A stretch of DNA of 64,000 nucleotides from positions 62,001 through 126,000 of the forward strand of contig NZ_JANUFF010000004.1 in assembly GCF_024806495.1 (NCBI RefSeq), given 5' to 3'. Below are positions 26,501-35,204 of the stretch, piece after piece. The position numbers and the translations under genes were made by a program. The notes under the pieces are model-generated. The model worked only from the letters and a program-made list of their open reading frames with translations. It was not told the origin of the DNA and searched no databases. Each line of letters starts with the position of its first letter. Position 1 is the stretch's first letter. The DNA comes from Chryseobacterium sp. JUb7. GTDB lineage: Bacteria; Bacteroidota; Bacteroidia; Flavobacteriales; Weeksellaceae.

Positions 26501-28588
26501 GCTGATAATTTCAGGCTTTCCAATGGAGGAAGCGAGATTTTATTACAGTCAGAAAACAATTCGCCAAGCAGTCCTTTAAATGTTTCGTTGAAAGATTTTA
26601 AAATAGAAACCATCACCGAGCTAATAAAAAAAGACACTCTTCTGGCCAAAGGTACCATTAATGGTACAGCTCAGTTACGTGATGTAACTAAAAATATGAC
26701 CTTCACTTCAGATTTAAATATTTCGGACTTATTTGTCTATGGAAACCCGATTGGGAATCTTGCTGTAAAAGTAAATAATACATCCCCGAATATTCTGAAT
26801 GCCGATGTTGCTCTTTCAGGAAATAACAATGATGTAAAAATACTGGGTGACTACAACACATCTTCAAGCACATTTGATCTCAATATGGCGATCAATAAAC
26901 TTCAGATGAAGAGTGTACAGGGATTCTCAATGAATGCGATAACCAATACAGAAGGCTATATTTCAGGAAACCTTAAGATCACCGGAAATACGGATAAACC
27001 GAATATTTTAGGAAAAGTAAAATTCAATGATGTAGGAATGGAAATCGCACAGACAGGAAGTGATTTCAGAAAACTAAATGATGAGATTGATTTTACCAAC
27101 CGTGGAATTGAATTTGACAATTTCAAAATCAACGATAAAGACGGAAATTCTTTGAAGATAAACGGTCAGGTTCTTACACAGACATATCGTGATTTTGCGT
27201 TCAATCTTGATCTTAACTCTAAAGGCTTTAAAGTCGTAAATTCTGAAAAATCAAACGACGCCATGATGTATGGAGTTCTTGCCATTGATGCAGCTTTACA
27301 TATCCGCGGAAATCTTGATCTTCCAAAAGTAGACGGCAGACTGGCTGTTGCAGACAATACCGATTTCACTTTTGTGCTTCCGCAATCTTCTCCTACCTTA
27401 CAGGAAAGAGACGGAATTGTAGAATTCATCGATCAGGATCAGGTAGTTTTAAATAAAACAGTAAAAGCAGACTCACTGAAAGCACAAAGCCGTATCAAAG
27501 GAATGGACGTAAGCGTCAATATCGAGGTCAGCAAAGAAGCAAAAATGTCTATCATCATCGATAAGGCCAACGGAGATTTTGTAAAACTTCAGGGTGAAGC
27601 AGAGCTTACAGGCGGTGTAGATCCATCAGGAAAAACAACTTTAGTCGGCGTTTATGAAGTGGAAAAAGGAAGCTATGAAATGTCAGTAAGCATTCTGAAA
27701 CGTAAGTTTGATATTCAGAAAGGAAGCACCATCACATGGACTGGTGAACCTACCGCTGCCATAATGGATATCACGGCCATTTATAAAACAGATGCCGCGC
27801 CGATTGACCTTGTTGAACAGCAGGTAACCGATGCTAGCACGATCAACCAGTTTAAACAGAGAATACCTTTCAATACTTTATTAAAAATGAAGGGTGATCT
27901 ACTAAAACCGCAGATTACATTCGATATTACTACTGATGAAAAAAACAATGCAGTTTCTTCGACCGTAACAGATTTGGTGGACCAGAAATTAACCCAGCTG
28001 AGAACTCAGGAATCTGAAATGAACAAGCAGGTTTTTGCCTTACTGTTACTAAACCGGTTTATTGGTGAAAATCCTTTTGAGTCAGGCGCAGGAATGTCCG
28101 GAGAGATGATGGCAAGACAGAGTGTGAGTAAATTACTTTCGCAACAATTGAACAATCTTGCATCCGGTCTTATTAAAGGTGTTGATTTGAATTTCGGACT
28201 TGATTCTTCGGAAGATTACTCGACCGGACAGAAAAATACAAGAACAGACCTTAATGTAGATATCAGCAAAAAACTACTGAATGATCGTCTGAAAGTAACG
28301 GTAGGAAGTAATTTCGGGCTTGAAGGAGAAGCCCGTCAAAATGAAAACATGACGAATATTGCAGGAGATGTAACCGTAGATTACAGCTTGTCTAAAGACA
28401 GCAGATATATGCTTCGAGCCTATCGTAAAAATGAATATCAGGTAGCTCTTCAGGGGCAGATAGTGGAAACAGGACTCGGATTTATCATCACTTTAGATTA
28501 TGACAAATTCCGTGAAATTTTCCAAAAATCGAAAAACAAAAGACCTAAAAAAGAAAATAAAAACAACCAAGTGGTAGAATTTAAATAA
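23561..28588 (+). CDS. tamB: Translocation and assembly module TamB (AsmA/DUF490 family)
   Basis: This 1675-aa protein has one N-terminal membrane helix (about residues 15-35), a very long beta-rich, weakly repetitive body and the C-terminal TamB/DUF490 domain (from about 1250, ending FIITLDYDKFREIFQKSK...). TamB spans the periplasm and works with an Omp85 partner, probably moving lipids or outer-membrane proteins. The start is TTG: an in-frame stop lies at 23546 and no ATG precedes the membrane helix. It is followed directly by its Omp85 partner, whose ATG abuts the stop codon. Confidence 0.93.
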   Translation: MKLKINKRKLLRRSAITVISILVFLILLIFSLRLPVVQNFIKDKLVVYLEKKIKTKVSLERVYIGFPNSLVMENLYLKGQDIDTLLAVKKLDVGLNMLKLINSTADITSVDLEGARANVVRKKDGKFNFDYIIDAFATSDKEESPSKPFIISLDKIKLKDIGVTFNDQQSRNDIKLYFKSFDTRVKTFDLSNNKYAVNDINLDGLKLKLKQDLVEEVSKKVEKKVDSLNNQKPMQIGLRGIKLTNFDIDYGDDNTKTFAKVLFKELSTKVNKLDLENNAYNVANVFLSGADINANLYLPAQNANPKNPKEEPEVSKNSDKEKAMQLLLGKLVLNDVKVAYNNTAIAPTKQGMDFNHMNFSKMNVEVRSFKMQDNTFAGTVNSAEIQEARGLNIQKFNTDFVYGDKEAYLKDLYLQTPKTLLRNEVILNYNSIDQLTSNPGAVKISANIKDSRIGFADILNLVPTLKSTVPFNKYPNAILNVNADVKGSVNDLLINNLKVSGLDQLRAAASGRIKNAMNPDNLYYDLRIAELSSSAKTIFNLVPKNTIPSNISLPSHMSVKGTAKGTTKMVNTNLNLYSTLGNAAVIANVDMRRKNHELYDVKANLQGLQIGKIIQNKDIGPISAQIAAKGESFDFKNAKADLKGHVASAVYKGYRYQNMNLTGKINRGAYNIVLDSKDPNASLLLTASGVYDEKNPTVKVSGEVIKLDVNKLGFYEKPMIIAGKIDGDFTSLDPDHLNGYLNLKDFAFSDTKEVYPVQELNLKARSTNDSTQIIFNSQVADVELTGKYKLTQIFGSLAQTVNQYYQFQKPDKSQKIEAGQFFTFNAKIKNDDIIRKFVPDLKSFETINLVGNYDADSQKIEVNGQIPQLLYGENTIENASLKITNENQALQYALNVAALKSSSFALNKIDINGDVANNIINYNVTTKDEKDATQFLIAGNAKSLNDITEISLNPNGLKLNYTDWAVAENNKIQISDKGILADNFRLSNGGSEILLQSENNSPSSPLNVSLKDFKIETITELIKKDTLLAKGTINGTAQLRDVTKNMTFTSDLNISDLFVYGNPIGNLAVKVNNTSPNILNADVALSGNNNDVKILGDYNTSSSTFDLNMAINKLQMKSVQGFSMNAITNTEGYISGNLKITGNTDKPNILGKVKFNDVGMEIAQTGSDFRKLNDEIDFTNRGIEFDNFKINDKDGNSLKINGQVLTQTYRDFAFNLDLNSKGFKVVNSEKSNDAMMYGVLAIDAALHIRGNLDLPKVDGRLAVADNTDFTFVLPQSSPTLQERDGIVEFIDQDQVVLNKTVKADSLKAQSRIKGMDVSVNIEVSKEAKMSIIIDKANGDFVKLQGEAELTGGVDPSGKTTLVGVYEVEKGSYEMSVSILKRKFDIQKGSTITWTGEPTAAIMDITAIYKTDAAPIDLVEQQVTDASTINQFKQRIPFNTLLKMKGDLLKPQITFDITTDEKNNAVSSTVTDLVDQKLTQLRTQESEMNKQVFALLLLNRFIGENPFESGAGMSGEMMARQSVSKLLSQQLNNLASGLIKGVDLNFGLDSSEDYSTGQKNTRTDLNVDISKKLLNDRLKVTVGSNFGLEGEARQNENMTNIAGDVTVDYSLSKDSRYMLRAYRKNEYQVALQGQIVETGLGFIITLDYDKFREIFQKSKNKRPKKENKNNQVVEFK

Positions 28589-30916
28589 ATGAAAAGTAAT
28601 TTCCATACCTATTTTAAATATTTGTTCGCTTCCGGATTAGCTTCGGCTACCCTGTCATGCAGCAATACGAAGTATTTGAAGCAAGGCCAAATGCTGTATA
28701 CAGGCGCTGAAGTGAAAATCGAGAACGATACCATTTCAAAAAAAGAAAAAAAAGAACTTCAGGCCGCTCTTGAATCTAAACTGACTCCTAAACCCAATTC
28801 TACCGTTTTGGGACTAAGACCTAAATTATACTTTTACAATATTGCCAAAGAGCCTAAAAAAGATAAAGGTTTTAATTATTGGCTGAAATATAAAATGGGG
28901 GAAAAACCTGTTTTATTAGGAGATGTTGACCGGGAATTCAATAAAGATATTATTGTCAATTATTCCGAAAACAAAGGGTATTTTAATGCGAAAGCAACCT
29001 ATGACACGGTTTCTAAAAATAAAAAAGCTCAGGTTATTTACACGTTAAGACCAGGTGCACAATATTTAATCAGCAATGTAAAGTTTCAGAAAGATTCCAC
29101 TCTTATTAATAAAGAAATTCAGAGTCTGTCTGATAAAACATTCCTTAAAACAGGAAATCCTTTTGATCTTGATGTTATAAAAGCTGAACGGGAAAGAATT
29201 GATAACGGACTGAAAGAAAGAGGTTTTTATTATTTCCATCCTGATAATATTATCGCGCAGGCCGACAGTACCGTGAGTAAAAACCACAAAGTAGAACTGA
29301 ATGTAAAACTTAAAGATGATACCCCTGATCTGGCAACCCAGCAGTTCAGCATCAATAAAGTCATTGTATTTCCCAATTATAATATTCAGGATGTAAAAGA
29401 CGGAAAATACAGCGTTCCTATGAATCCTGATTCTCTTTCAAAATATACCTATGATCATATTCATGTGGTCGATCCTCAGCATAAATTTAAACCCAGAATT
29501 TTTGACAGAGCTCTGTATTTTAAAGAAGGAGATGTATACAACCGTACCAATCATAATCTTTCTTTAAACCGTTTGATAAGTTTAGGGGTTTTTAAATTCG
29601 TGAAAAACGAGTTTGTTGTTTCAGACTCTTTAAATCATAAATTTGATGCTTACTATTTGTTGACGCCAAGGGAAATTCAGTCTCTGCGTCTTGAAGCTTT
29701 GGGAAGAACCAACTCTGCAAACTATGCAGGTAGTGAACTTAACCTGAACTGGACTCACAGAAATTTTTTCCGCGGAGCAGAACAGTTTAAAGCTTCTGTT
29801 TACGGAGCATTTGATGTACAGATGGGAGGTCCTGAAAATGCACAGAATATATTCAGAGCCGGAACGAATGTTCAGCTTTCTATTCCTAGAATTGTAGCAC
29901 CTTTCCGTTTCAATTCTTCCAGTGCTTTTGTTCCGAGAACCAATATTACGCTAGGCTATGAATTCCAGAACCGTACGCAATATTATACGCTAAACACGTT
30001 CAGCGGATCATTCGGTTATTTATGGAAGGAAAATGTAAGGAAAGAACATGAACTAAAAGTATTGGACGTTACGCTGGTTTCTCCTGCTAAGGTGACCCAC
30101 CTTTATGATTCTCTTGCAGCAAACAGTGATGCTATGCGAAGAGTGGTTCAAAAACAGCTTATTTTCGGTCCTACCTACTCTTACACCTACACCAACACAA
30201 TGGTGAACAAACCAACGACGTTCTATTACAAAGGAACATTGGATCTGGCAGGAACACTTGCCGGCCTTGTAAGCGGTGCCGATGTAAAAAAAGACAAAGA
30301 AAAGAAACTCTTCGGAATCCCTTTCAGTCAATATGCCAAAATTGAAAATGACTTCCGATTATATCATAAATTTACTGAGAAAACCTCTCTGGCCACAAGA
30401 TTCATTGCTGGTATTGCTTATCCTTACGGAAATTCAGATCATATTCCTTTCTCCAAACAGTTTTTCTCCGGAGGAAGTAACAGTATCCGAGCATTTCGTG
30501 CAAGAACTTTAGGTCCGGGAAGTTTTGATCCGAGAACGATTCAGTCTGGATATTATTTTGATCAGTCTGGAGACGTTAAGCTGGAATTAAATGCAGAATA
30601 TCGCGCCAATATTTATAAATTTTTAAATGTTGCTGTTTTTGCAGATGCCGGAAATATCTGGCTGATCAATGAAGATGAACAAAGACCGGGCGCTAAATTT
30701 TCCAAAGAGTTCCTAAGCGAAGTTGCTGTTGGAGCCGGAGTTGGTCTAAGACTTGATTTCTCTATTCTGATTTTAAGATTAGATCTTGCTATGCCTCTAA
30801 GAGTTCCTTATTATGAGAAGAATGACCGATGGACTTTTGACAGGATCAATTTTGGAGATCCAAACTGGCGAAAAGACAATCTTATCTTGAATATTGCAAT
30901 CGGATATCCTTTTTAA
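28589..30916 (+). CDS. tamL: Omp85-family outer-membrane lipoprotein, TamA-like (TamL)
   Basis: This 775-aa protein starts with a lipoprotein signal (ATLSC, Cys24). POTRA-like periplasmic domains (about residues 30-350) and a C-terminal Omp85 barrel follow, with FFSGGSNSIRAFRARTLGPG (the conserved loop-6 type RGF/RAF motif). It ends in AIGYPF, a barrel C-terminus. A lipidated TamA form is known in Bacteroidota as TamL. It starts immediately after the tamB stop, so the two are translationally linked and act as one assembly module. Confidence 0.92.
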   Translation: MKSNFHTYFKYLFASGLASATLSCSNTKYLKQGQMLYTGAEVKIENDTISKKEKKELQAALESKLTPKPNSTVLGLRPKLYFYNIAKEPKKDKGFNYWLKYKMGEKPVLLGDVDREFNKDIIVNYSENKGYFNAKATYDTVSKNKKAQVIYTLRPGAQYLISNVKFQKDSTLINKEIQSLSDKTFLKTGNPFDLDVIKAERERIDNGLKERGFYYFHPDNIIAQADSTVSKNHKVELNVKLKDDTPDLATQQFSINKVIVFPNYNIQDVKDGKYSVPMNPDSLSKYTYDHIHVVDPQHKFKPRIFDRALYFKEGDVYNRTNHNLSLNRLISLGVFKFVKNEFVVSDSLNHKFDAYYLLTPREIQSLRLEALGRTNSANYAGSELNLNWTHRNFFRGAEQFKASVYGAFDVQMGGPENAQNIFRAGTNVQLSIPRIVAPFRFNSSSAFVPRTNITLGYEFQNRTQYYTLNTFSGSFGYLWKENVRKEHELKVLDVTLVSPAKVTHLYDSLAANSDAMRRVVQKQLIFGPTYSYTYTNTMVNKPTTFYYKGTLDLAGTLAGLVSGADVKKDKEKKLFGIPFSQYAKIENDFRLYHKFTEKTSLATRFIAGIAYPYGNSDHIPFSKQFFSGGSNSIRAFRARTLGPGSFDPRTIQSGYYFDQSGDVKLELNAEYRANIYKFLNVAVFADAGNIWLINEDEQRPGAKFSKEFLSEVAVGAGVGLRLDFSILILRLDLAMPLRVPYYEKNDRWTFDRINFGDPNWRKDNLILNIAIGYPF

Positions 30917-30917
30917 T

Positions 30918-31856
30918 ATGATCAATAACATAAAATTTTTCTGGGAGGTTTTAAAAGAAACCTTCACCGAATGGAACAATTCCTCTGCATCGAAAGATTC
31001 GGCAAGTCTGGCGTATTACGCTATATTCTCCATTCCCGGACTTTTGATTATTATCATCTGGATTGCCGGCTATTTCTTTGGTGAGGAAGCTATTCGAGGA
31101 CAAATCAGCAGCCAGATCAGTGGCATTATGGGTCCGGATGTTGCCAAAAGTATTCAGAGTATGATTGCCGGTGCATTGATTGACAAGCAAAATATTTTCA
31201 TGAAAATAGTGGGTGTAGGTGCCTTGGTTTTTGGTTCTACTACCCTATTTTTTCAGTTACAGCATACCTTAAATACACTTTGGGACGTACAGTCTGCTCC
31301 CAAAAAAGCATTAATAAAATTCCTTCTGGACAGGGCCAACTCATTGGGAATGATCCTTATTCTCGGGTTTTTATTAATGATCACGATGATTTTATCATCC
31401 TTAATCAGTGTTTTCAATAATATTATTACCAAATATTTTGGTTTTGAAACCTATATGCTGGTAGAGCTGGTAAATTTTGGAGTAGGATTCGGATTTGTGA
31501 TGTTGCTTTTTGCCTTAATGTTTAAAGTACTTCCAGATGTACAGATCAGTTGGAAACCTGTCTGGAAAGGAGCCTTTCTTACAGCAGTTTTATTTACCCT
31601 CGGAAAATTTTTACTGAGCCTTTATTTCGGAACGGCAAAACCGACTTCAGCTTTCGGAACTGCGGGAACTGTAATTCTGATTATGATGTGGATCAACTAT
31701 TCCTGTATGCTGATTTTCTTCGGAGCGGTATATACGAAAGTTTATGCCTATAAAAAAGGATATAAAATCAATCCTTCCAAACATGCAAAATGGAGTAACG
31801 CCAAGCTGTATGAAGAAACCCAGAAAAAAAAGGAAACTCAGGATAATCCTTCTTAA
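30918..31856 (+). CDS. YihY/BrkB family inner-membrane protein
   Basis: The ATG at 30918 lies 1 bp after the tamL stop and gives a 312-aa protein; an earlier frame start would overlap tamL. Six hydrophobic segments and the family patches SLAYYAIFSIPGLLIII, LWDVQ and GTAGTVILIMMWINYSCMLIFFGAVYT identify the YihY (formerly RNase BN) family. Its role is unsettled. Recent work on E. coli links YihY with TamB and YhdP as phospholipid transporters (recalled, not checked). Its place in a tamB-tamL operon fits a link to envelope lipid transport. Confidence 0.9.
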   Translation: MINNIKFFWEVLKETFTEWNNSSASKDSASLAYYAIFSIPGLLIIIIWIAGYFFGEEAIRGQISSQISGIMGPDVAKSIQSMIAGALIDKQNIFMKIVGVGALVFGSTTLFFQLQHTLNTLWDVQSAPKKALIKFLLDRANSLGMILILGFLLMITMILSSLISVFNNIITKYFGFETYMLVELVNFGVGFGFVMLLFALMFKVLPDVQISWKPVWKGAFLTAVLFTLGKFLLSLYFGTAKPTSAFGTAGTVILIMMWINYSCMLIFFGAVYTKVYAYKKGYKINPSKHAKWSNAKLYEETQKKKETQDNPS

Positions 31857-31861
31857 AATAA

Positions 31862-31891
31862 AAAGCCTCCCGAAAATTTTCGGGAGGCTTT
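31862..31891. terminator. Bidirectional terminator between brkB and argS
   Basis: A perfectly self-complementary 30-nt palindrome (arm AAAGCCTCCCGAAAA) lies between the two convergent stop codons. Confidence 0.85.
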
Positions 31892-31895
31892 ATTA

Positions 31896-33656
31896 TTACA
31901 TTCTGTTTACAGTTCCTATTCCCAGAAGCTGCAACGATTTTTTTATCGTTTTTGCCGTTAGATCTGATATATTCAAACGGAATTGCGTTATATTTTTATC
32001 TTCCTGATTTAAGATCGGATTACTCTGATAGAAAGAGTTATATGATTTAACCAAGTCATAAACATAATTGGCTACCAAAGCAGGGCTCAATGCTTCTGCA
32101 GATTTTGCCACCACGGGTTTAAAATTAGCAAGCTGCATAATCAGTTCTTTTTCGGACTGATTCAATTCAATATCAGCAACTTCTTTTTGTTCATAACCAG
32201 CTTTAGCCAGCAAAGACTGAATACGTGCGTAGGTATATTGAATAAAAGGTCCTGTATTCCCATTAAAATCAATACTTTCTTCCGGATTGAACAGCATTTT
32301 TTTCTTAGGATCAACTTTTAGCATAAAATATTTTAACGCTCCTATTCCTACATTTTCGTAGTTATCATTCTTCTCTTCTTCTGTGAAGTTTTCCAGTTTA
32401 CCCAGTTCTTCTGATTTAGATTTTGCAATATCATACATATCCTGCATCAATTCGTCAGCGTCTACAACAGTACCTTCACGGGATTTCATTTTCCCGTTTG
32501 GAAGCTCAACCATTCCATAAGAAAGGTGATACAGCTGATCAGCCCATGAATATCCAAGTTTTCCAAGAATCTTAAATAAAACCTGGAAATGATAATCCTG
32601 CTCGTTACCAACAGTATAAATTAACTTTTGTATATTGTTTTGCTTGAAACGTTCTACCGCTGTTCCTAAATCCTGAGTCATATATACTGAAGTTCCGTCT
32701 GAACGCAATAAAAGTTTCTGATCCAGTCCTTCGTCCGTAAGATCACACCAAACAGAACCATCTTCTTTCTGGTATAAAATCCCTTTATCCAGTCCCTCCT
32801 GAATAAGATCTTTTCCTAAAATATAGGTATTGCTTTCGTATTGTATCTGATCAAAATCTACTCCTAATCTTTGATACGTTTCATTAAAACCTTTATAAAC
32901 CCAAGAGTTCATTTCAGCCCAAAGATTTCTTACTTTTTCGTCACCATTTTCCCAGTCTAAAAGCATTTTCTGAGCCTCTTTCATCAAAGGAGCTTCTTTT
33001 TTTGCCTGATCTTCACTCATTCCCTGTTCTACAAGTTCTGAGATTTCTTTTTTATAGTTTTTATCAAACTCAACGTAGTAGTTTCCTACAAATTTATCTC
33101 CTTTGGTATCAGTCGTTTCCGGAGTTTCTCCATGCCCGAATTTTTCCCATGCCAGCATTGACTTACAGATATGAATTCCTCTGTCATTGATGATCTGGCT
33201 TTTAATCACATCATATCCTGCTTCTTTAAGAATCTGCGCAACCGAAAAGCCTAATAAATTATTTCTAACGTGTCCTAAATGGAGAGGTTTATTCGTATTG
33301 GGAGAAGAATATTCCACCATTACGGCAGAGTTTTTCTTTTCTATAACTGAAAAGCCTTTCGTTACCGTTTTAAACTGGTCAACAAAAAAATGGTTTTTAA
33401 CTTTAACATTTAAAAAACCTTTTATAACATTGAAGCTTTCCAGCAGCTCCGTTTGCTCTGTTAATGCTTCTCCTAATTCAACTCCAATACTTTCAGGATT
33501 TTTTTTCAATTGTTTAACCAATGGAAAAGTGACAATGGTAAAATCCCCTTCAAATTCCGTTTTATTTTCCTGAATTTCCAAATTAATGTCTTTTAATTGA
33601 TAGACATTTAATATGACTTCAGAAAGTTTATTTTCTATAATATCTTTAATGTTCAT
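31896..33656 (-). CDS. argS: Arginyl-tRNA synthetase
   Basis: The start at 33656 gives a 586-aa class Ia synthetase beginning MNIKDIIENKL. The upstream in-frame ATG at 33716 overlaps the susD terminator and the -7 box, so it is rejected. The protein has an N-terminal Add1 domain, the HIGH-type motif as PLHLGHVRNN and a KMSKS-type motif GKMKSREGTV. A DALR anticodon-binding domain lies at the C-terminus. It charges tRNA-Arg using ATP. The gene is single and convergent with brkB. Confidence 0.95.
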   Translation of the reverse strand: MNIKDIIENKLSEVILNVYQLKDINLEIQENKTEFEGDFTIVTFPLVKQLKKNPESIGVELGEALTEQTELLESFNVIKGFLNVKVKNHFFVDQFKTVTKGFSVIEKKNSAVMVEYSSPNTNKPLHLGHVRNNLLGFSVAQILKEAGYDVIKSQIINDRGIHICKSMLAWEKFGHGETPETTDTKGDKFVGNYYVEFDKNYKKEISELVEQGMSEDQAKKEAPLMKEAQKMLLDWENGDEKVRNLWAEMNSWVYKGFNETYQRLGVDFDQIQYESNTYILGKDLIQEGLDKGILYQKEDGSVWCDLTDEGLDQKLLLRSDGTSVYMTQDLGTAVERFKQNNIQKLIYTVGNEQDYHFQVLFKILGKLGYSWADQLYHLSYGMVELPNGKMKSREGTVVDADELMQDMYDIAKSKSEELGKLENFTEEEKNDNYENVGIGALKYFMLKVDPKKKMLFNPEESIDFNGNTGPFIQYTYARIQSLLAKAGYEQKEVADIELNQSEKELIMQLANFKPVVAKSAEALSPALVANYVYDLVKSYNSFYQSNPILNQEDKNITQFRLNISDLTAKTIKKSLQLLGIGTVNRM

Positions 33657-33673
33657 TGTAAAATTTTGAAGTA

Positions 33674-33681
33674 CAAATATA
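33674..33681 (-). promoter_or_regulatory. -7 promoter box of argS
   Basis: The minus strand reads TATATTTG, an exact consensus match 17 bp before the chosen ATG. It settles the start codon of argS. Confidence 0.5.
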
Positions 33682-33691
33682 CGGAAATAAA

Positions 33692-33713
33692 AAAACCGCC
33701 CGAAGGCGGTTTT
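33692..33713 (-). terminator. Terminator of the susC-susD operon
   Basis: AAAACCGCC pairs with GGCGGTTTT. On the minus strand the loop is TTCG and a T run (TTTTTATTT) follows, a textbook intrinsic terminator directly before the argS promoter. Confidence 0.9.
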
Positions 33714-33751
33714 CATATGAATGTTAAAATATTAAAACTTGTTTTCTAGTA

Positions 33752-35185
33752 TTAGTTGATATCCCAGAATAATTTTGTTGTTGCTTTATCTCCGCCTATT
33801 GCACTTGCCGCAGCAGATACATTGGCATTGTTGGTAACATATTCCTGATCAGAATATGGCATTCTGTATGGAATACCTCCAATATATGATGAAGGTGGAG
33901 CCGTCAATATAGGGTTATCTAATCTTCTTGTAAAGTTCCAGGCAGCAAATGGATTATTCCACATTGCGATCCAACCTTCATAACCGATAGATTGTTTCCA
34001 GTTTGCTGCATTGTACGGATTAGCAGCAATGTATGTAGCCGCATCAGTTGCTGTTACTCCGTTTTCTAACATTGAGGCCGTAATTGCATCCGCATATAAG
34101 CTAGCTGCAGTTCCACCGCCAACATTATATCCTCTTTGAGCTGCTTCTGCTTTTAAAAATAATACTTCTGTATAACTTAATAAATTCGCAGGTGCATTTC
34201 CAGTTAAGTAACTTGGATTTACATGAGAATTACTTGCAAAAGAGTTAGCAGTTCCGTATGTTCCTCCTTTATAAATACCTCCTACTTGAGTAAAGTAAGC
34301 AGCTCTCCTTGGATCGGATTTAGTATTCATTGGATTTACCATAATATTAGATGGAATATAATCATTTCTACCAGACGCTACCAAATCATCAAATAAGGGA
34401 TTTGTAAAAGTATTTCCATCAAATTTTAATGAATAAGAGTCAGATGCAGAAGCTAATACTCCCCCCGCAATAGCACTTTCTGCTGCTGCTTTAGAAGTAG
34501 CCGGATCAACGTCCGCAAGGTTAATTGCTAATCTTAGTTTTATTGAATTGGCAAATTTAATCCATTTTGTCATGTCTCCTTTATACACTAAATCTTCAGG
34601 ATAACCTTGTTTAGATGAATGAATTTTTGCAATTGCCGCATTTAATCTAGAAATAAGGTCTAAGTAAATGGTTTTTGCATCATCATATTTAGGAGATTTA
34701 ATTGTTTCTGCCTGTAAAGCTTCTTTATAGGGTACATTTCCAAAAGTATCAACAATATTCTCCCAAGTAAACACAGAAGCAATTTCCAAAGTCGCCCATT
34801 TATTGTCTACCACTTCAGGATCTGCATTAATTTCTTTTGGAAGATCTTTTTTTGCCTGCTCAAGCGGAGCTAATGTATACACATACATTCTTCTAAAATG
34901 ATTTCTAGGCTGGTTTCTAGTCGTCAAATTATAGTTTGTTTCCTGAGTATAAATAGTTTCAGTCCACTGTTGTGTAAAAAAACGATAGTTATTAAAATTT
35001 ACACTTCCTGTGTACATGTAATAGAAACCTTGGTACATACTTGTCGCCAACATATTTCCAGATGGAACCTCAGATGGGTGCTTTGGGTCCTCGTTCAAAG
35101 AAGTAATATCGCTTTGGCATGAATTAAACATGAATAACGAAGCGACCACTCCTCCAGTATATAATAATTTTTTGAAATTTTTCAT
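33752..35185 (-). CDS. SusD/RagB-type nutrient-binding outer-membrane lipoprotein
   Basis: This 477-aa protein has a lipoprotein signal (MFNSC, Cys23). It has the helical SusD-like fold of the SusD-like_2 family, seen in the N-terminal ITSLNEDPKHPSEVPSGNMLA pattern and C-terminal IGYEGWIAMWNNPFAAWNFTRRLDNP. It would cap the SusC barrel on the cell surface and bind a nutrient. Without a neighbouring glycosidase or peptidase the ligand cannot be guessed; this SusD subfamily is often tied to peptides. It starts 19 bp after the susC stop. Confidence 0.9.
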   Translation of the reverse strand: MKNFKKLLYTGGVVASLFMFNSCQSDITSLNEDPKHPSEVPSGNMLATSMYQGFYYMYTGSVNFNNYRFFTQQWTETIYTQETNYNLTTRNQPRNHFRRMYVYTLAPLEQAKKDLPKEINADPEVVDNKWATLEIASVFTWENIVDTFGNVPYKEALQAETIKSPKYDDAKTIYLDLISRLNAAIAKIHSSKQGYPEDLVYKGDMTKWIKFANSIKLRLAINLADVDPATSKAAAESAIAGGVLASASDSYSLKFDGNTFTNPLFDDLVASGRNDYIPSNIMVNPMNTKSDPRRAAYFTQVGGIYKGGTYGTANSFASNSHVNPSYLTGNAPANLLSYTEVLFLKAEAAQRGYNVGGGTAASLYADAITASMLENGVTATDAATYIAANPYNAANWKQSIGYEGWIAMWNNPFAAWNFTRRLDNPILTAPPSSYIGGIPYRMPYSDQEYVTNNANVSAAASAIGGDKATTKLFWDIN

Positions 35186-35204
35186 TTTTAAATAATCTTA
35201 AGTT

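Noticed and set aside
33187..33573. 128-codon plus-strand frame inside argS
   Set aside because: It is antisense to conserved ArgS sequence and has no independent promoter or motif.
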